From Macrothele yani (taxonomy: Eukaryota; Arthropoda; Arachnida; Araneae; Macrothelidae): a DNA stretch of 64,000 bases. Shown here one piece after another: positions 1 through 9,989 of this stretch. Where the stretch lies: positions 113,273,072 through 113,337,071 of the forward strand of contig CM076999.1 of NCBI GenBank assembly GCA_039090855.1, written 5' to 3'. Each line of letters begins with the position of its first letter. Within the stretch, counting starts at the first letter, position 1. The translations under genes were made by a program, and so were the position numbers. The notes under the pieces are model-generated. The model saw nothing but the letters and a program-made list of their open reading frames with translations, made no database searches and had not been told where the DNA came from.

Positions 1-112
1 AGGCCGCTTATTCCGGAACAAGTTGCTCTACCAACTGAGCTACGCAGACGATTATTCTGATTCCTATCTGCCTTTATGTCGTGTGCGTCCTGCTGGCAGG
101 TACGTCACACCC
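1..112 (-). repeat. SINE1 fragment (tRNA-derived)
   Basis: Read on the minus strand this begins in a tRNA-like region with an A-box-like GCGTAGCTCAGTTGG and matches the copies at 10850-11034 and 20836-21003. The non-tRNA part (GACGCACACGACATAAAGGC on the minus strand) is shared by all three. The copy is cut by the window edge and abuts the Tc1 copy at about 113, whose own left terminal repeat is missing. Confidence 0.75.
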
Positions 113-1260
113 CTTTGGCCTGAATGCATGCACTGACCCTTGGAGACAAGCTTTCGACAAGGCTTTGGAATAATATGCAGTTCTATTCAGTACATAATGC
201 TGACGCTAACTGTTGCTTAGTAGTACGCCTTGGTTTCAAAGTTCGTATGCAACAATCTAATGCATCCCATATGTACCCCATGGGCTTAAGATCAGGGCTA
301 TGTGCTGGACAGTCCACACACGATATGGAATTATCGTCAAACCACGCCGTAAAAGTCCTTGCTTTATGGCTCGGTGCGTTATCCTGCTGCTACCAATAAG
401 GCTCGGCTCCATAATATTGCCACAGAGTTGGTAGGGCATTATTGTCCAGAATATCGAGGAAGACGTGCTTGTTAACAGGTTCGTCCACGATAACTAATGG
501 GCCGGGACCATACCACTTAAAACACCCCTACACTAGTACACTGCCAGCTCCAAACTTGACAGTAGGAACAGCACACTGTGGTAAATAGCGTTCCTCAGGC
601 TGCCGCCGTACCCACACACGGCCATCAGACTGATGGATCGTGCATCTGGATTCATCAGTCCATAGGACTTGTTTCCATTGATCTACGGTCCACGATAAAT
701 GTCTTTGCACCATGCTAAACGACGAGTAGCATTCAGAGTGGAGATGAAAGGCGTATGAGCCGCTGCAGGACCACGGTAACCCACGGAATGAAGTTCTCTG
801 CGAATGGTACGTGTACATACCGAGATTCAAACATTTTTACGCACCTGTACCCTGAGGTCTTGTGCAGTAACTCCGTCTATTAGCTGTAATGACTCTCCTG
901 AGGCTTCGACGTCCTCTATCACTGATTTTCTTTGGTTTACCGGTATGTTTTGCTGCTTCAGGTACGCCATGTGTCTCCCACTTATTCAGTACATCCAAAA
1001 CAGTTGACTTGGGTATGTTTAAACGCCTCTCGGTTTCTCTTATGGACAGCCCACCAACATAACACCCAACAATCTTTCCTTTCTGAAAGTCAGTTCTCTT
1101 CCGCCGCGACATTTTCGCTCAACCTCACAGTGCAATATGATTGCGGTGAGCCGCAGGCTTGCTTTTATACCGTTTGTAGATGTACCACGCATCTTGACAA
1201 CGCAGCGGATCCGTTGATTTGCTTTTGAAGGGGTCTCCGGTAACTTTTGTCAATATATTG
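113..1260 (-). mobile_element. Tc1-like element A, left end missing
   Basis: Same family as the elements at 43728-44998 and 58647-59891. The right terminal repeat (CCGG..ACTTTTGTCAATATATTG) ends at 1260 followed by TA, the Tc1 target dinucleotide. The left terminal repeat is absent: at about 113 the sequence changes to SINE1. Transposase lies on the minus strand. Confidence 0.85.
124..1112 (-). pseudogene. Tc1-like transposase (DDE), broken
   Basis: The protein starts MSRRKRTDFQKGKIVGCYV at 1112 and runs into a paired-type helix-turn-helix region (SIRETERRLNIPKSTVLDVL), then a GRRSLRRVITANRR linker. A second frame from about 830 carries WTVDQWKQVLWTDESR, the first catalytic Asp block of IS630/Tc1/mariner DDE transposases, and FGAGSVLV. 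The C-terminal third down to 124 is recognisable only by nucleotide match to the copy at 58713-59741 and is broken by stops and frameshifts. It would have cut and pasted the element at TA sites; it cannot encode a working protein now. Family assignment is secure from the motifs. Confidence 0.85.
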
Positions 1261-1451
1261 TATACTAAGTGCCCCCTCAGAGCTACGGAGAATGGCCAAG
1301 CAACTTGCTGGCATGAGTAAACAAGTGGGTTTAAAATTAATTTATCTAGTGTTACCATAAATACTGTGACAAAGTATTCAATGAAAAAAAATTAAAGATA
1401 TTTTAATATACCTGTGATATAACGTAAGTAGTACACTTGTGAATACATGGC

Positions 1452-2096
1452 ACGAATCACTTTTCAAAATGGCATCCTTTGGCCTTCACACAGTTTTTTA
1501 GTCTCGGTAGTCACTCATAAATAGCTTTACGCAGTCTCCACAGGGAAAGTGGCTACTGCCCACACCAAAGACCATTTGAGACTCTCAATACTGATGTGTC
1601 TCTTTCTGCAGGCCATGACCTCCAGTGTGGCTCACAACTTGCAGTCCTATGGGCTGAAGTCTGGGTTGCTTGAAGGCTAATCAGATGGAGAAATGAAATC
1701 TGGCAAATTCGCCTGAAGCCACTCCTGTGTTGACTTGGCCATGTGGGTAGATGCGGAATACTGCTGTAAGCTTCCCTGTTGGTTTTGGAAGAGGGTAGGA
1801 TTCATAAGTTTGACCACTGGCTCCAAAACGCTGTCCTGGTAGACTTTGGCGGACGTTTTCACTCGTTTCTCACAGAAATGGAGCTCCGTGGTACATTCGT
1901 AGGGGACTCCCCACCGAACCATGACAGAAGCAGGATGATGGCCCCTCGTGATCTTTGGAGCTTTCTCCTGAGCTTCTCGTGAGGTTTACGCATACACCCT
2001 GTCATTTTGGTGGATATTTTCACTCCTTTCTCACAGAAATGGAGCTCCGTGGTACCCTCGTAGGAGACTCCCCACCGAACCATGACAGAAGCAGCA
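1452..2096 (-). pseudogene. mariner-like transposase remnant with internal duplication
   Basis: Minus-strand translation shows MVRWGVSYEGTTELHFCEKG and then VYQDSVLEPVVKLMNPTLFQ and STQEWLQANLPDFISPSD, the arrangement of the central and second-Asp region of a mariner-type transposase. Nucleotides down to about 1480 still resemble the C-terminal part in broken frames. The segment around 1856-1933 is repeated at 2019-2094 (offset about 161 bp), so the MVRWGV block occurs twice. No terminal repeats or N-terminal domain were seen. Assignment is by my recollection of the family pattern; a protein search would settle the subfamily. Confidence 0.65.
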
Positions 2097-2124
2097 AAGA
2101 ATCTGTTACACAGAAAAAAAAAAG

Positions 2125-2775
2125 AAGGAATTTTTCAAATCGGACTCCTAGAAGTAGAGATATTGACAAAAATAATATGTACATCTACGCCCTCTGGCGG
2201 AGAAACTGTGGAATATTTTAAAAAGAAAATATTCCGAAAAGGTTTATCGATGTGAGTGGCATAATTTTTTCAATCGATATTTCAGAAGCTCAGATTTTAT
2301 GGCAAATACATCAGAAGCAAAAATTAACACTTACGCCCCCTTGTGGCCAAAGTATTCTTTACCAAAAATTAGAAAATGTGTATGTGCAAAAGATTTTCCA
2401 TCTGGACTTGTATCCGCTGAAGAAATTGTTTTTCAAATCGGAGCTTTAGAAGAAGAGTTATCGGGGAAAATGTAATTTACTTTTACGCCCCTAGCGGAAA
2501 ATCTATGCGTAATTTGAAAAGGTAACTATATCTAAAATACTCTTCGACATAAATGGAATCGAAAGATAAAATAATTTTTTCAATCGGATGTTTAAGAGCA
2601 AATATGTGGAATAAAACGTATTTTTGAATTTCACATCATCTGCATTTATACCCTCTAGCGACGAAATTGTACATCATAAAAAAATAACGAAATAAAGGAT
2701 CATCATTCTCGTATTTCAAGTTTTCAATGAAAAAAGAATTTTTCAAATCGGACTAATAGTTGCAGAGATATAGTG
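2125..2775 (+). repeat. degenerate ~150-bp tandem repeat
   Basis: A TTTTTCAAATCGGA-like motif followed by a purine-rich AGAAGNAGAGATAT recurs at about 2131, 2266, 2428, 2570 and 2738. In between, a motif like ACGCCCTCTGGCGGAGAAA recurs (about 2186, 2331, 2486, 2650). Spacing is 135-170 bp. The block ends near a GACGGACGGACGG run at 2782-2795. No coding signal is visible. Confidence 0.6.
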
Positions 2776-2830
2776 GGTACAGACGGACGGACGGACAAAC
2801 CGATAACATAAATATTACCTTGATACTTCC

Positions 2831-3207
2831 TTCATGAGTTTAGTAATGGCAAAATCAACTAACAGCATTACATGTATAACATTTAAAATAGATACATTTT
2901 ATTGAAACAATTATTCATCTTAATTATTTAAATACATATTGCACATGGTTCAACCAAAAGTGAAAGCTGAGATGTATTTCTGACTTTTCTATTTTCATCT
3001 TCAGGAACAAGAAGTTTTGGGTAAAAATTTAAGGTATTTCCGTCTGAAATCAGGCAGAAATATTCTACAAGAAATCATACCAAATTTTGGTGGAATGTAG
3101 CAGAACCTCCCAAATTTTATTTACATCTTAATTTTTAAGATCTTTTTATGTATCTCTGCAAAGCACCAGTCAAAATAATTTGTAATTAACATAAAAAAAA
3201 GGGAATT
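2831..3207. other. AT-rich stretch, nothing recognised
   Basis: No long reading frame, terminal repeat or tRNA-like box was seen here. Confidence 0.5.
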
Positions 3208-3208
3208 T

Positions 3209-3290
3209 CATTTTTTATTTTATATGTATTCATCATTTCTTTTCTTATAAAAAGAAAGAAATGATGAATACATATAAAATAAAAAATGGA
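3209..3290. repeat. inverted repeat (hairpin), ~34-bp arms
   Basis: The left arm at about 3209-3243 contains ATTTTATATGTATTCATCAT and the right arm at about 3255-3290 is its reverse complement, with a short A/T-rich loop. It could be a small foldback element or a replication-derived palindrome. Confidence 0.8.
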
Positions 3291-3720
3291 ACAAAATCTA
3301 AGAATTGCCCTTTTTACCCTTTTCTTAATTTTTTTCCCTCTCAGGAGCAAATTTTCCCTAGGGAAAATTTGTTGAAAGTGGAAGCCCTGGATTCACTAGC
3401 TACTTCATGCCTCCTGCCTGGTTGGTGACGTCACACCGGTTGCGCGCCATCTGTCGAACGTTTGTAACAGTATTTATGCTAAGACTGGGTAAATAGCGAA
3501 GTTCATTTTTCAGATGTTAAGTAATCAAAGTAGCTTTTCCTAAATTACAAGTACATGTCATGGCTCACATAATGCCAAATAATTAAGAGGATTGGGATTT
3601 TAACACTTATTTGTACAAGAACTCCACTCTTCTGAATAGTTTAATTGTACATGCATTCCATTCTTCTTTTCCCTTTGTGTGAACCTGAGTGTTACGTTTT
3701 CATAAAGAGTTTCTTCCGAG
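3291..3720. other. no feature recognised
   Basis: Mixed-composition sequence with no convincing coding region or repeat termini. Confidence 0.45.
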
Positions 3721-3997
3721 TTACTTTTTCATATTTAAAAAGAATGTCTTTCTCTGCAAAACAGCCAAGTTGCTCAAGCGATGTCCTTGTGTGGCCCTAT
3801 GATATGTCTTGATTCTTTTTAATGCAGAAAAACTTCTTTCCGCATTTGCAGTTGTTAATGGAAACTTAAATATTGGGTCTGCTAATTTATACACCTCACT
3901 AAACACAATGTCCAATTTATTCAAATTCATGTAACAAGTAATGTCTCTTACTGATTTCATTTTTGTGTTCATCATGGGAATAAAATACCTACAGTTC

Positions 3998-5081
3998 TGA
4001 AGAAATGAACTCGTGCACCAAAAGCTATTAAATCGAAAACAAATGCCGTCTCCTGCACGATACACTTGAATGATAAAAACTATGTACAATTAAAATAAAT
4101 ATGTTTAAGAACAGAAAGTTTCTGCCACGTTTATACCTTTTACTTCTTCTCATCCGATGTCGCAAAAATTATCTGCTTTTCATTTTCTTATTAATCGTGC
4201 ATTCACACACTCGTCCACATAGGATCTCTGGGACCAAGAGTTATTTAGGATTAAACAGTTTGCCTCGACTTTCGATTACCCTCGTCACATGATTGATCGC
4301 TTGATTGTTAAGAAATCAATTGGTCGACCGCAGAAAGCTATGCATGCAGATAAATTTGACTACCAATTTGTGGGATCCATTCCATACATACCACCTGTAT
4401 GTAACATCTTAAAGAACATATGTCATAAGTAAAAACTCAAGTTTGGTGTAAGCTCTCGTACTTTATTTAACACTGTTAAAAAGGACAGAGACTGTGTTGA
4501 ATGTTTGAACCGTCACGGTGTAGATTTGGTTCCACTTAAATCTACTAACCCTGCAGAGCTCGATTTATGATATGTGGGCTCTACCACTCGTAATTTGGGG
4601 CGCCGCATTTACGAACATCAGTATAATCTGAGGACGCATTCTGGTGCTACATCTTTGTCGAGACTCTGTTTAAACAGTTCTTACCTACCATGTTGGAATG
4701 ACATCATTATTCTGGATTCTCCCAGGAACCGTCGATCAACACTTTTCTGTGAAAGTATTCACATATTCGTAAATGCTGAAAGATGCTGTAACGATGAACC
4801 CCCCGGGTATATCCCCCTTCCTTGGAGAACACTTTTGGGTCAGGTCAAGCCCACCAACTACCACTGAACTTGATTTGGACTTTGCCGATTATTGCACATG
4901 CGCATTAACTGCTGTGTGTCTCGTACAGTATATAGGCTACTCACTTCTGTGCACACTGCTGCACTGTTTCTGAGGATGACGTCGTTGTGGCGTTGAAAGT
5001 TCTTAAACATATTTATTTTAATTGTACATAGTTTTTATCATTAAAATGTATCGTGCAGGAGACGGCATTTGTTTTCGATTT
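3998..5081 (+). mobile_element. Penelope-like element copy with inverted terminal arms
   Basis: Bounded by the 14-bp target duplication AATACCTACAGTTC. Near each end lies an ~84-bp inverted arm (about 4029-4112 and 4999-5082) sharing GTTCTTAAACATATTTATTT in opposite orientation. Between them is the C-terminal part of a Penelope-like polyprotein. Inverted flanks with variable target duplications fit what is known of Penelope-like insertions. The reverse transcriptase is missing, so this is a 5'-truncated copy. Confidence 0.7.
4268..4866 (+). pseudogene. Penelope-like C-terminal region with GIY-YIG-type endonuclease remnant
   Basis: Plus-strand translation reads FVGSIPYIPPVCNILKNICH and FGVSSRTLFNTVKKDRD, the linker that follows the reverse transcriptase in Penelope-like elements. 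It then reads YVGSTTRNLGRRIYEH, which matches the YIG...R...EH core of GIY-YIG nucleases used by these elements to nick target DNA. At least two stops (after the CHK and ELDL residues) break the frame. The last readable part ends PPGYIPLPWRTLLG. Related fragments occur at 15165-19265 and 43250-43727. Family assignment is from motifs; the exact clade is not resolved. Confidence 0.7.
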
Positions 5082-5230
5082 AATACCTACAGTTCATTTT
5101 TGAGTCGAATTGTATCAAAATTTGAAGCATAGGGTTCTTTAAGTACTGACAGGAGATATTCAAGAAAACTTTCACAAAATTTACCGAAGCAGTTCGAATC
5201 CAACAAAGCCACGAAATTAAGATACAACAC

Positions 5231-6048
5231 CAATTATTTTAATTCATTCACACTTCACACAACTGAAACAGCTCTCGCGAAACAAGTGCTGTTACGTGTG
5301 GGAGCATGCGAGTGACTGTGGTAGTTTTAAGTCTTCTCTTTGATGAGCGAATCCTTGCCCAAACCAATGGCCCATTCTTTCTTTACCTGCTCCTTCACGT
5401 TGTCATGGAAACACTAGCCGGCGACCATATCGAAAGTCTTGGAATCATGCAGCGAAGACTTGTACATCTCGTTGCGTCACGAGGACACCATCCCTCCACT
5501 AGAAGCCCCGTTTGTCTTTGCTCGCTAGACTGATTCTCTTAGTCAAAAGAAGCAAATCCGCGCATGTTTTTTTTTTTTTTTTTATCGAAGCGGAAGCATC
5601 GGCATAGCTTATTACCTTTGGTAATTGACTTTTATTTATGCTTATCTAATTGACTTTTATTTGGGCACTAGATGAAAGCCCGTCAATAATGACAGGGAAA
5701 AATAAAATTTATGATACAGAAATTATTGACATTTATTTATTGAGTTTTTGAGTTTCACATCGATAGATGACGACGTTGGCTCACAGCTGTCTGAAAATTT
5801 CCCGAGCAGTCGGTTATGGAATTTTATGCAACGGGTTGTGTGTTTGTCATGTGTTTTGTAAAACCTTTAGTCCCTATTTCGTCAACACTTCCTTGTACAC
5901 AACATTTTTAGTATACACTGACTGTGAACCCCGTATCAATTTCCCCTGTTCTTTTCCGTGAACTATTTTTATCTTGACGTTGCCACATACAGATGGCTGA
6001 ACACCGGTTCAGGTAGTGAACCGAGATTCCTGATGTAAATTTTTCAAA
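5231..6048. other. no gene recognised
   Basis: Contains a poly-T run near 5568-5583 and AT-rich sequence. Short open frames here have no recognisable domain. Confidence 0.45.
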
Positions 6049-6272
6049 GGCCGCTCCGCTGGCGCAGTGGTCTAAGTGATGGCCTCTGATCATTCGTCCG
6101 AAAGGAGTCGGGGTTCGAATCCCGGTGAGGCGTGTATGTTGTGTTTGTCTAACGGCACTGGCTCCCTCCCTTCCCTGGAACCAGTGACCCTATATTAGGG
6201 ACGGGCGACTGCTTATAGCCGACTCAGTTGCTAACGGTGGTCGTTAAACCTCGAACCAAAAATAAAAAAAAA
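6049..6272 (+). repeat. SINE2 full-length copy
   Basis: tRNA-like head with A box (TGGCGCAGTGGTCTAAG) and B box (GGGTTCGAATCC). The shared body is CGGCACTGGCTCCCTCC, ACCAGTGACCCTATATTAGG and GGTGGTCGTTAAACCTC, with an A-rich tail. It matches 15268-15489 and the tandem cluster at 60327-61316. Confidence 0.9.
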
Positions 6273-6544
6273 TAAAAAGTTTTCGTATCTCGAGAGTTGA
6301 CCGTGTGACCCTCTGACGTCATGTGAGAATGATTTGGATTAGATGACGTCATACCAGCAGCTGTGTTCTTTTTTGCTATGGCAGCAAAACAAAGTTTTAT
6401 ACGCGTGGACTGTGCGCGTGTAGGTGATGACGTCACAAACATTTGTCTATCGGTCGTTGCTATGACGATTTAAAAAGTAGCACGGAGGAGGAGGAGGGCT
6501 CTAGCAGATTATATATTAGGATTGTCTGGGCTTCGCATCTAGCC

Positions 6545-7079
6545 CAAGGAGGTTAGAATAAGATATCTGGAGATGCCCTTATTAAATTAGCAGTACCACT
6601 TTACGTGAAGCATATAATCGAGAACGACGGCCGTCAAAGTGTGGGAAAGCTCATGGTTTTCAAGGCAATTGCAACACATTTTGTGTTGGCGGAATCGCGT
6701 TCTTTTGTTGCAAATGTTTCCAATTTCGCATCGTAACTTGTTGCCAATGTGTCAGAAAATGCTGAATTTATAAAATTCTTATTTACTTTGTGGCTCCTTC
6801 CCATTTTCATTTTAAATTGAAATACACAAACATTAGTGCAAATTCTAAACAATTCTAAACAAAACATAACGTTAAAATTGTAAACTTCACCCATGTAAAA
6901 AGTATATTTCATTCCGGTTTGACATTAACGTGGTTTCTGCAACCCAAAACCACACAATTCCAAAATACAAATAGATGAAATTACATAGATATCATGTAAA
7001 CAACGGCAAATTCCCACACCTTGCGGCTTCACTTTTAAGAGACCAGGGTATCTTCAGAAGTATTATTCTAACCTCGTTG
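6545..7079. mobile_element. hAT-type MITE, 535 bp
   Basis: An exact 8-bp target duplication ATCTAGCC lies at 6537-6544 and 7080-7087. Imperfect inverted termini start CAAGGAGGTTAGAATAAGAT on the left and, read inward from the right, CAACGAGGTTAGAATAATAC. An 8-bp duplication and a CA-starting terminus are typical of hAT elements. There is no coding capacity. The element at 49873-50198 has related termini. Confidence 0.8.
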
Positions 7080-7275
7080 ATCTAGCCTAGCTTGCCTCGA
7101 ATATACGGCAGTGCCAAAAGTCAAGTGCTCAAAAAGAAAAAAAAAAAGAAAAAAGCGCGAAGTTCAGACATAAACAAGTTTTGCCACTCATACCTGTTCC
7201 TGTTCCAAATTTGCTTTCACGCGAGTCTAAAGTGATAAATTTATCATCCCTCATAATAGTGTAATTTTATTTCAG

Positions 7276-7465
7276 AAAATAATTGTGCCAAGTGGGAGAA
7301 GTGTTGGCGGTTCGAGTGTTCTTAATGGCATGTTGTACTTGAGAGGAACTGGCCTTAACTACGATATCTGGGAAGCTCAAGGAGCCAAAGACTGGCGCTT
7401 CAATATCACTCTACCGATTTTCAAGAAATCTGAAGACAACCAAGACCCTGACATCGCGGGAAACG
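7276..7465 (+). CDS. GMC oxidoreductase, exon 1 in window (signature 1)
   Basis: A 190-bp internal exon between acceptor TTTCAG (AG at 7274-7275) and donor GTAATT at 7466. It reads in phase from AAA and encodes VPSGRSVGGSSVLNGMLYLR. This fits the GMC signature 1 (G-R-x-V-G-G-S-S-x-L-N...G...D), which contacts FAD. It continues DIWEAQGAKDW and FKKSEDNQDPD, the usual next blocks of insect glucose-dehydrogenase-like enzymes. The last base leaves phase 1, completed by the exon at 11683. These flavoenzymes oxidise alcohols or sugars and are often secreted; the substrate cannot be read from sequence. The Rossmann GxGxxG exon lies upstream of the window. Confidence 0.93.
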
Positions 7466-8125
7466 GTAATTATAATGCCTGGCAACAAAAAACAGATCTA
7501 ATTAACATCATCGATACAATACAAAATTGGGCAGTAATATAATTTTTAAATGTTATTTGTTGAATGTTGTTTAATTAAAATGCAAGGGTTCCAAGCAGTG
7601 GCGTAGCTAGCACAACATGCCCGCCCCCCAAGCTTTACTTCAGCACCCCTAAGTATAGTAATTTTCCTACGATTTCAAACACGAGGAAGGATGCATTTTC
7701 CAGGGGGGGTATGCTGGTTTGCGGGGGTTAAAAAGTCAGGGAGAGTGTCTGGAAAAGTAAGGGCAGTACCTAAAGCCCTGTAATTTTAACTTTTTTAGTA
7801 ATAGATTTAACAAAACTAAAATAAATCACTTGAAGAAATCACCCTCTTAGACGTTGTAGATCTGCGGCTACTGTGAATAAATGTGTGCACGCAATCCTAG
7901 GTAACTGGGTGTTTTTCCACATCCTTCAAAGGGAATCCCACTGTGGCCTCGCGCTTTTCCTCAACAGCGCAGAGAGAGGTCGATTGGAGAGCGATCGTAT
8001 TATTTACAACCCATTGCAGAGCAATCGTATTACAACTTGAAGTCAAGGAGCCGAACAATTTCAATCTGTAGGACATTCAGTGTTTTAAAAGTGAAACTAG
8101 GCATTTATTTAGGCAAAGTTAAATA

Positions 8126-9387
8126 CAGGGGTTGTCCAAAATAATGGAAACACCTTGAAACAATAAGTGTTACTCACCTAATGTGTTGTGGGAGCCCCCT
8201 TGGTATTTAAAACAGATTGAATCCTCCTTGGAATGGACGCATACAAGTCCTGGATGGTGGTAAGTGGTATGTTGTACCATTCTTCCTGCAGAAACTGCTC
8301 CAATTCCTTGAGAGACGCCGGGGGATGATAACGGGATCGCACTCTGTTTTCAAACAGAGAACACAGGGACTCAATGATGTTTAAATCCGGTGATTGTGCA
8401 GGCCAGGATAAGGTGGGCAACTTCATCCTCATATTCCTCAAACCATGATCAAACACTTCTACTTCTGTGAATCGGGGCATTATCATCTTGGAAAGTGCCA
8501 TCCTCTGACGGAAACAATGTCTGCGCCAATGAATGCACATGGTCGGCCAAAAGAGTGACATAGTCACCGCTAGTGATTCATCTGTGTAAGGTGATAATGG
8601 GTCCTGCTGAATACCACGAAATCATGGTCCAAGCCATTACGGAACCGCACCCCATGCTTCATTGTAGGAAGGAGACAGTCTGGGTTGTAAGCTTCCGGAG
8701 GGGTTATCCACACGTAAACCCGTCCTGTGGTGGGGAATAGTGAGAAACTTGATTCATAGGAAAACAAGACATGTTGCCATTGATCCGCAGTCCACGTTTT
8801 ATGTTCCTGGCACCACTGTAGTCTCCGTTTTATATTCACCTTTGACATCAGGGGTTTTGCAATCGCAACTCTGCCGTAAATATTGTGCTTTTGCAATTCC
8901 CTTCGCATGGTATGGGTCGACGCTGGGTTTTGGAGATGTGCATTAAGCTCAGCAGTCACTTTCGTTGCCATGGCCTTCCTATTTGTGGTCACAACCCTCT
9001 TTAATGTCCTCCTGTCTCTCGCAGTGAGTTTGGTTTTCCTTCCACAGTTGTGTCTCGCAGATGATGATGTGCAGTGAACATTGTATGCTGTCGTGACCTT
9101 CGACACGGTACCTCTCGGTACCCTCAATACCTGTACCACTGTGGCTACCGACGCACCAATCAAACGATCTACCCTCTTTGGAACTCCGACAGGTCACTCA
9201 TTGTGCCTTCACCTGGAACGAAATTATGCAAATACCCATTTACAATGCAATCACACAGACCCTTGCGACTATAAGCAACACTTTTTTTACAAAAAATTGT
9301 AGCTACATGTTCGTTTTACTCAAAAAGTAGCACATAACAAAATCACTGTTTTCAGCGAGGTGTTTCCATTATTTTGGACAGCCCCTG
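8126..9387 (-). mobile_element. Tc1-like element D, complete ends
   Basis: Terminal inverted repeats start CAGGGGTTGTCCAAAATAA at 8126 and its near-complement ends at 9387 (...TTATTTTGGACAGCCCCTG). Both are flanked by TA. It sits inside the hAT element at 7596-9542, so it is the younger of the two. It is related to element E at 27951. Confidence 0.93.
8178..9201 (-). pseudogene. Tc1-like transposase D
   Basis: The start codon is likely the ATG at 9199-9201 (MSDLSEFQRG, then an in-frame TAG and a small frame shift). A 594-nt frame follows from 9163 with the helix-turn-helix region and the linker RRTLKRVVTTNRKAMATKV. Next comes WTADQWQHVLFSYESSFSLF; the expected first catalytic Asp of FSDES is Tyr. 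A second frame at 8178-8567 covers the region after the second Asp and [16 protein letters not shown] with the catalytic Glu. One frameshift near 8568 separates the two frames. The Asp-to-Tyr change is shared with element E. Confidence 0.9.
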
Positions 9388-9550
9388 TATATCTTAAAGC
9401 AAAATATGAATCTTTGAGTTAATTATATTGTGCGTGTTTGAAATTTTTCATAAAACAATAACTAACAGCTGTAGTACGCCTATTCGTTTACCTGGGCCCC
9501 CCCCGTAGCTCGGGGGACTGCGGGGTCGTAGTTACACCACTGGTTCCGAG

Positions 9551-9989
9551 ATTTAAGAAGGATCTGAAAAATAGATTCGAAAGATTATACTGTCCTTGTT
9601 GTAACTTTAAAATTGTATTCCAGATGAATAATACTCAAGAAAGGCAATCCTTTTCAGGCACAAAACTTTACTAGTAAATCTAATCAAACTCCACTCAATA
9701 ACTAATAAAAATAGCTTGTCAGTCTAACTGTATAAACAATAAAGCCTGAGCCAAAGTCGTCTGGAGTAGTAGAGGACAAAGCCTACGCGATTTCCTCGTT
9801 TGTGACGTCAGCAACCGGGTCATAACAAACCAAACCCGCTACGATTGAAAGCCTGAAATAGCTTGTTTGCTCGCCGTGTGTCTATACTAAGATTGCTGAA
9901 GACCTGAGTGCGATATGAGGATTCGAACAGAAGGTAGTATTGTTATTAATTTATATTGTATATTTCTTATATATGGAAGTTCTGTTTTT
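9551..9989. other. no feature recognised
   Basis: Intronic sequence between the hAT element and the satellite. No reading frame or terminal repeat was seen. Confidence 0.45.

Larger units (their letters stand above)
3721..5230 (-). pseudogene. hAT-type transposase C-terminus, split by a Penelope-like insertion
   Basis: The minus-strand frame at 3721-3997 includes FPLTTANAERSFSALKRIKT followed by RLSNLAVLQ. This is the signature of the C-terminal hAT dimerisation domain (transposase and ZMYM1-like proteins; family knowledge). The sequence is interrupted by an insertion at 3998-5081 flanked by the 14-bp duplication AATACCTACAGTTC (3984-3997 and 5082-5095). Upstream coding resumes to the right, where FGKFCESFLEYLLSVLKEPY and NFDTIRLKNEL can be read up to about 5230. 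A frame change lies near the junction region, so the gene is dead apart from the insertion. No N-terminal BED finger or catalytic block was found in the window. Confidence 0.7.
7596..9542. mobile_element. hAT element (Charlie-like termini) containing a Tc1
   Basis: The left end is CAGTGGCGTAGCTAG and the right end, read inward, is CAGTGGTGTAACTAC. An 8-bp target duplication with one mismatch flanks it, GTTCCAAG (7588-7595) and GTTCCGAG (9543-9550). After removal of the Tc1 at 8126-9387, about 685 bp remain with no transposase, so it is non-autonomous. G- and C-runs lie just inside both ends. Confidence 0.75.

Noticed and set aside
5306..5533. 75-residue open frame with a hydrophobic start as a secreted protein
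   Set aside because: No homology pattern, no splice support and repeat-rich surroundings; short frames of this size occur by chance.
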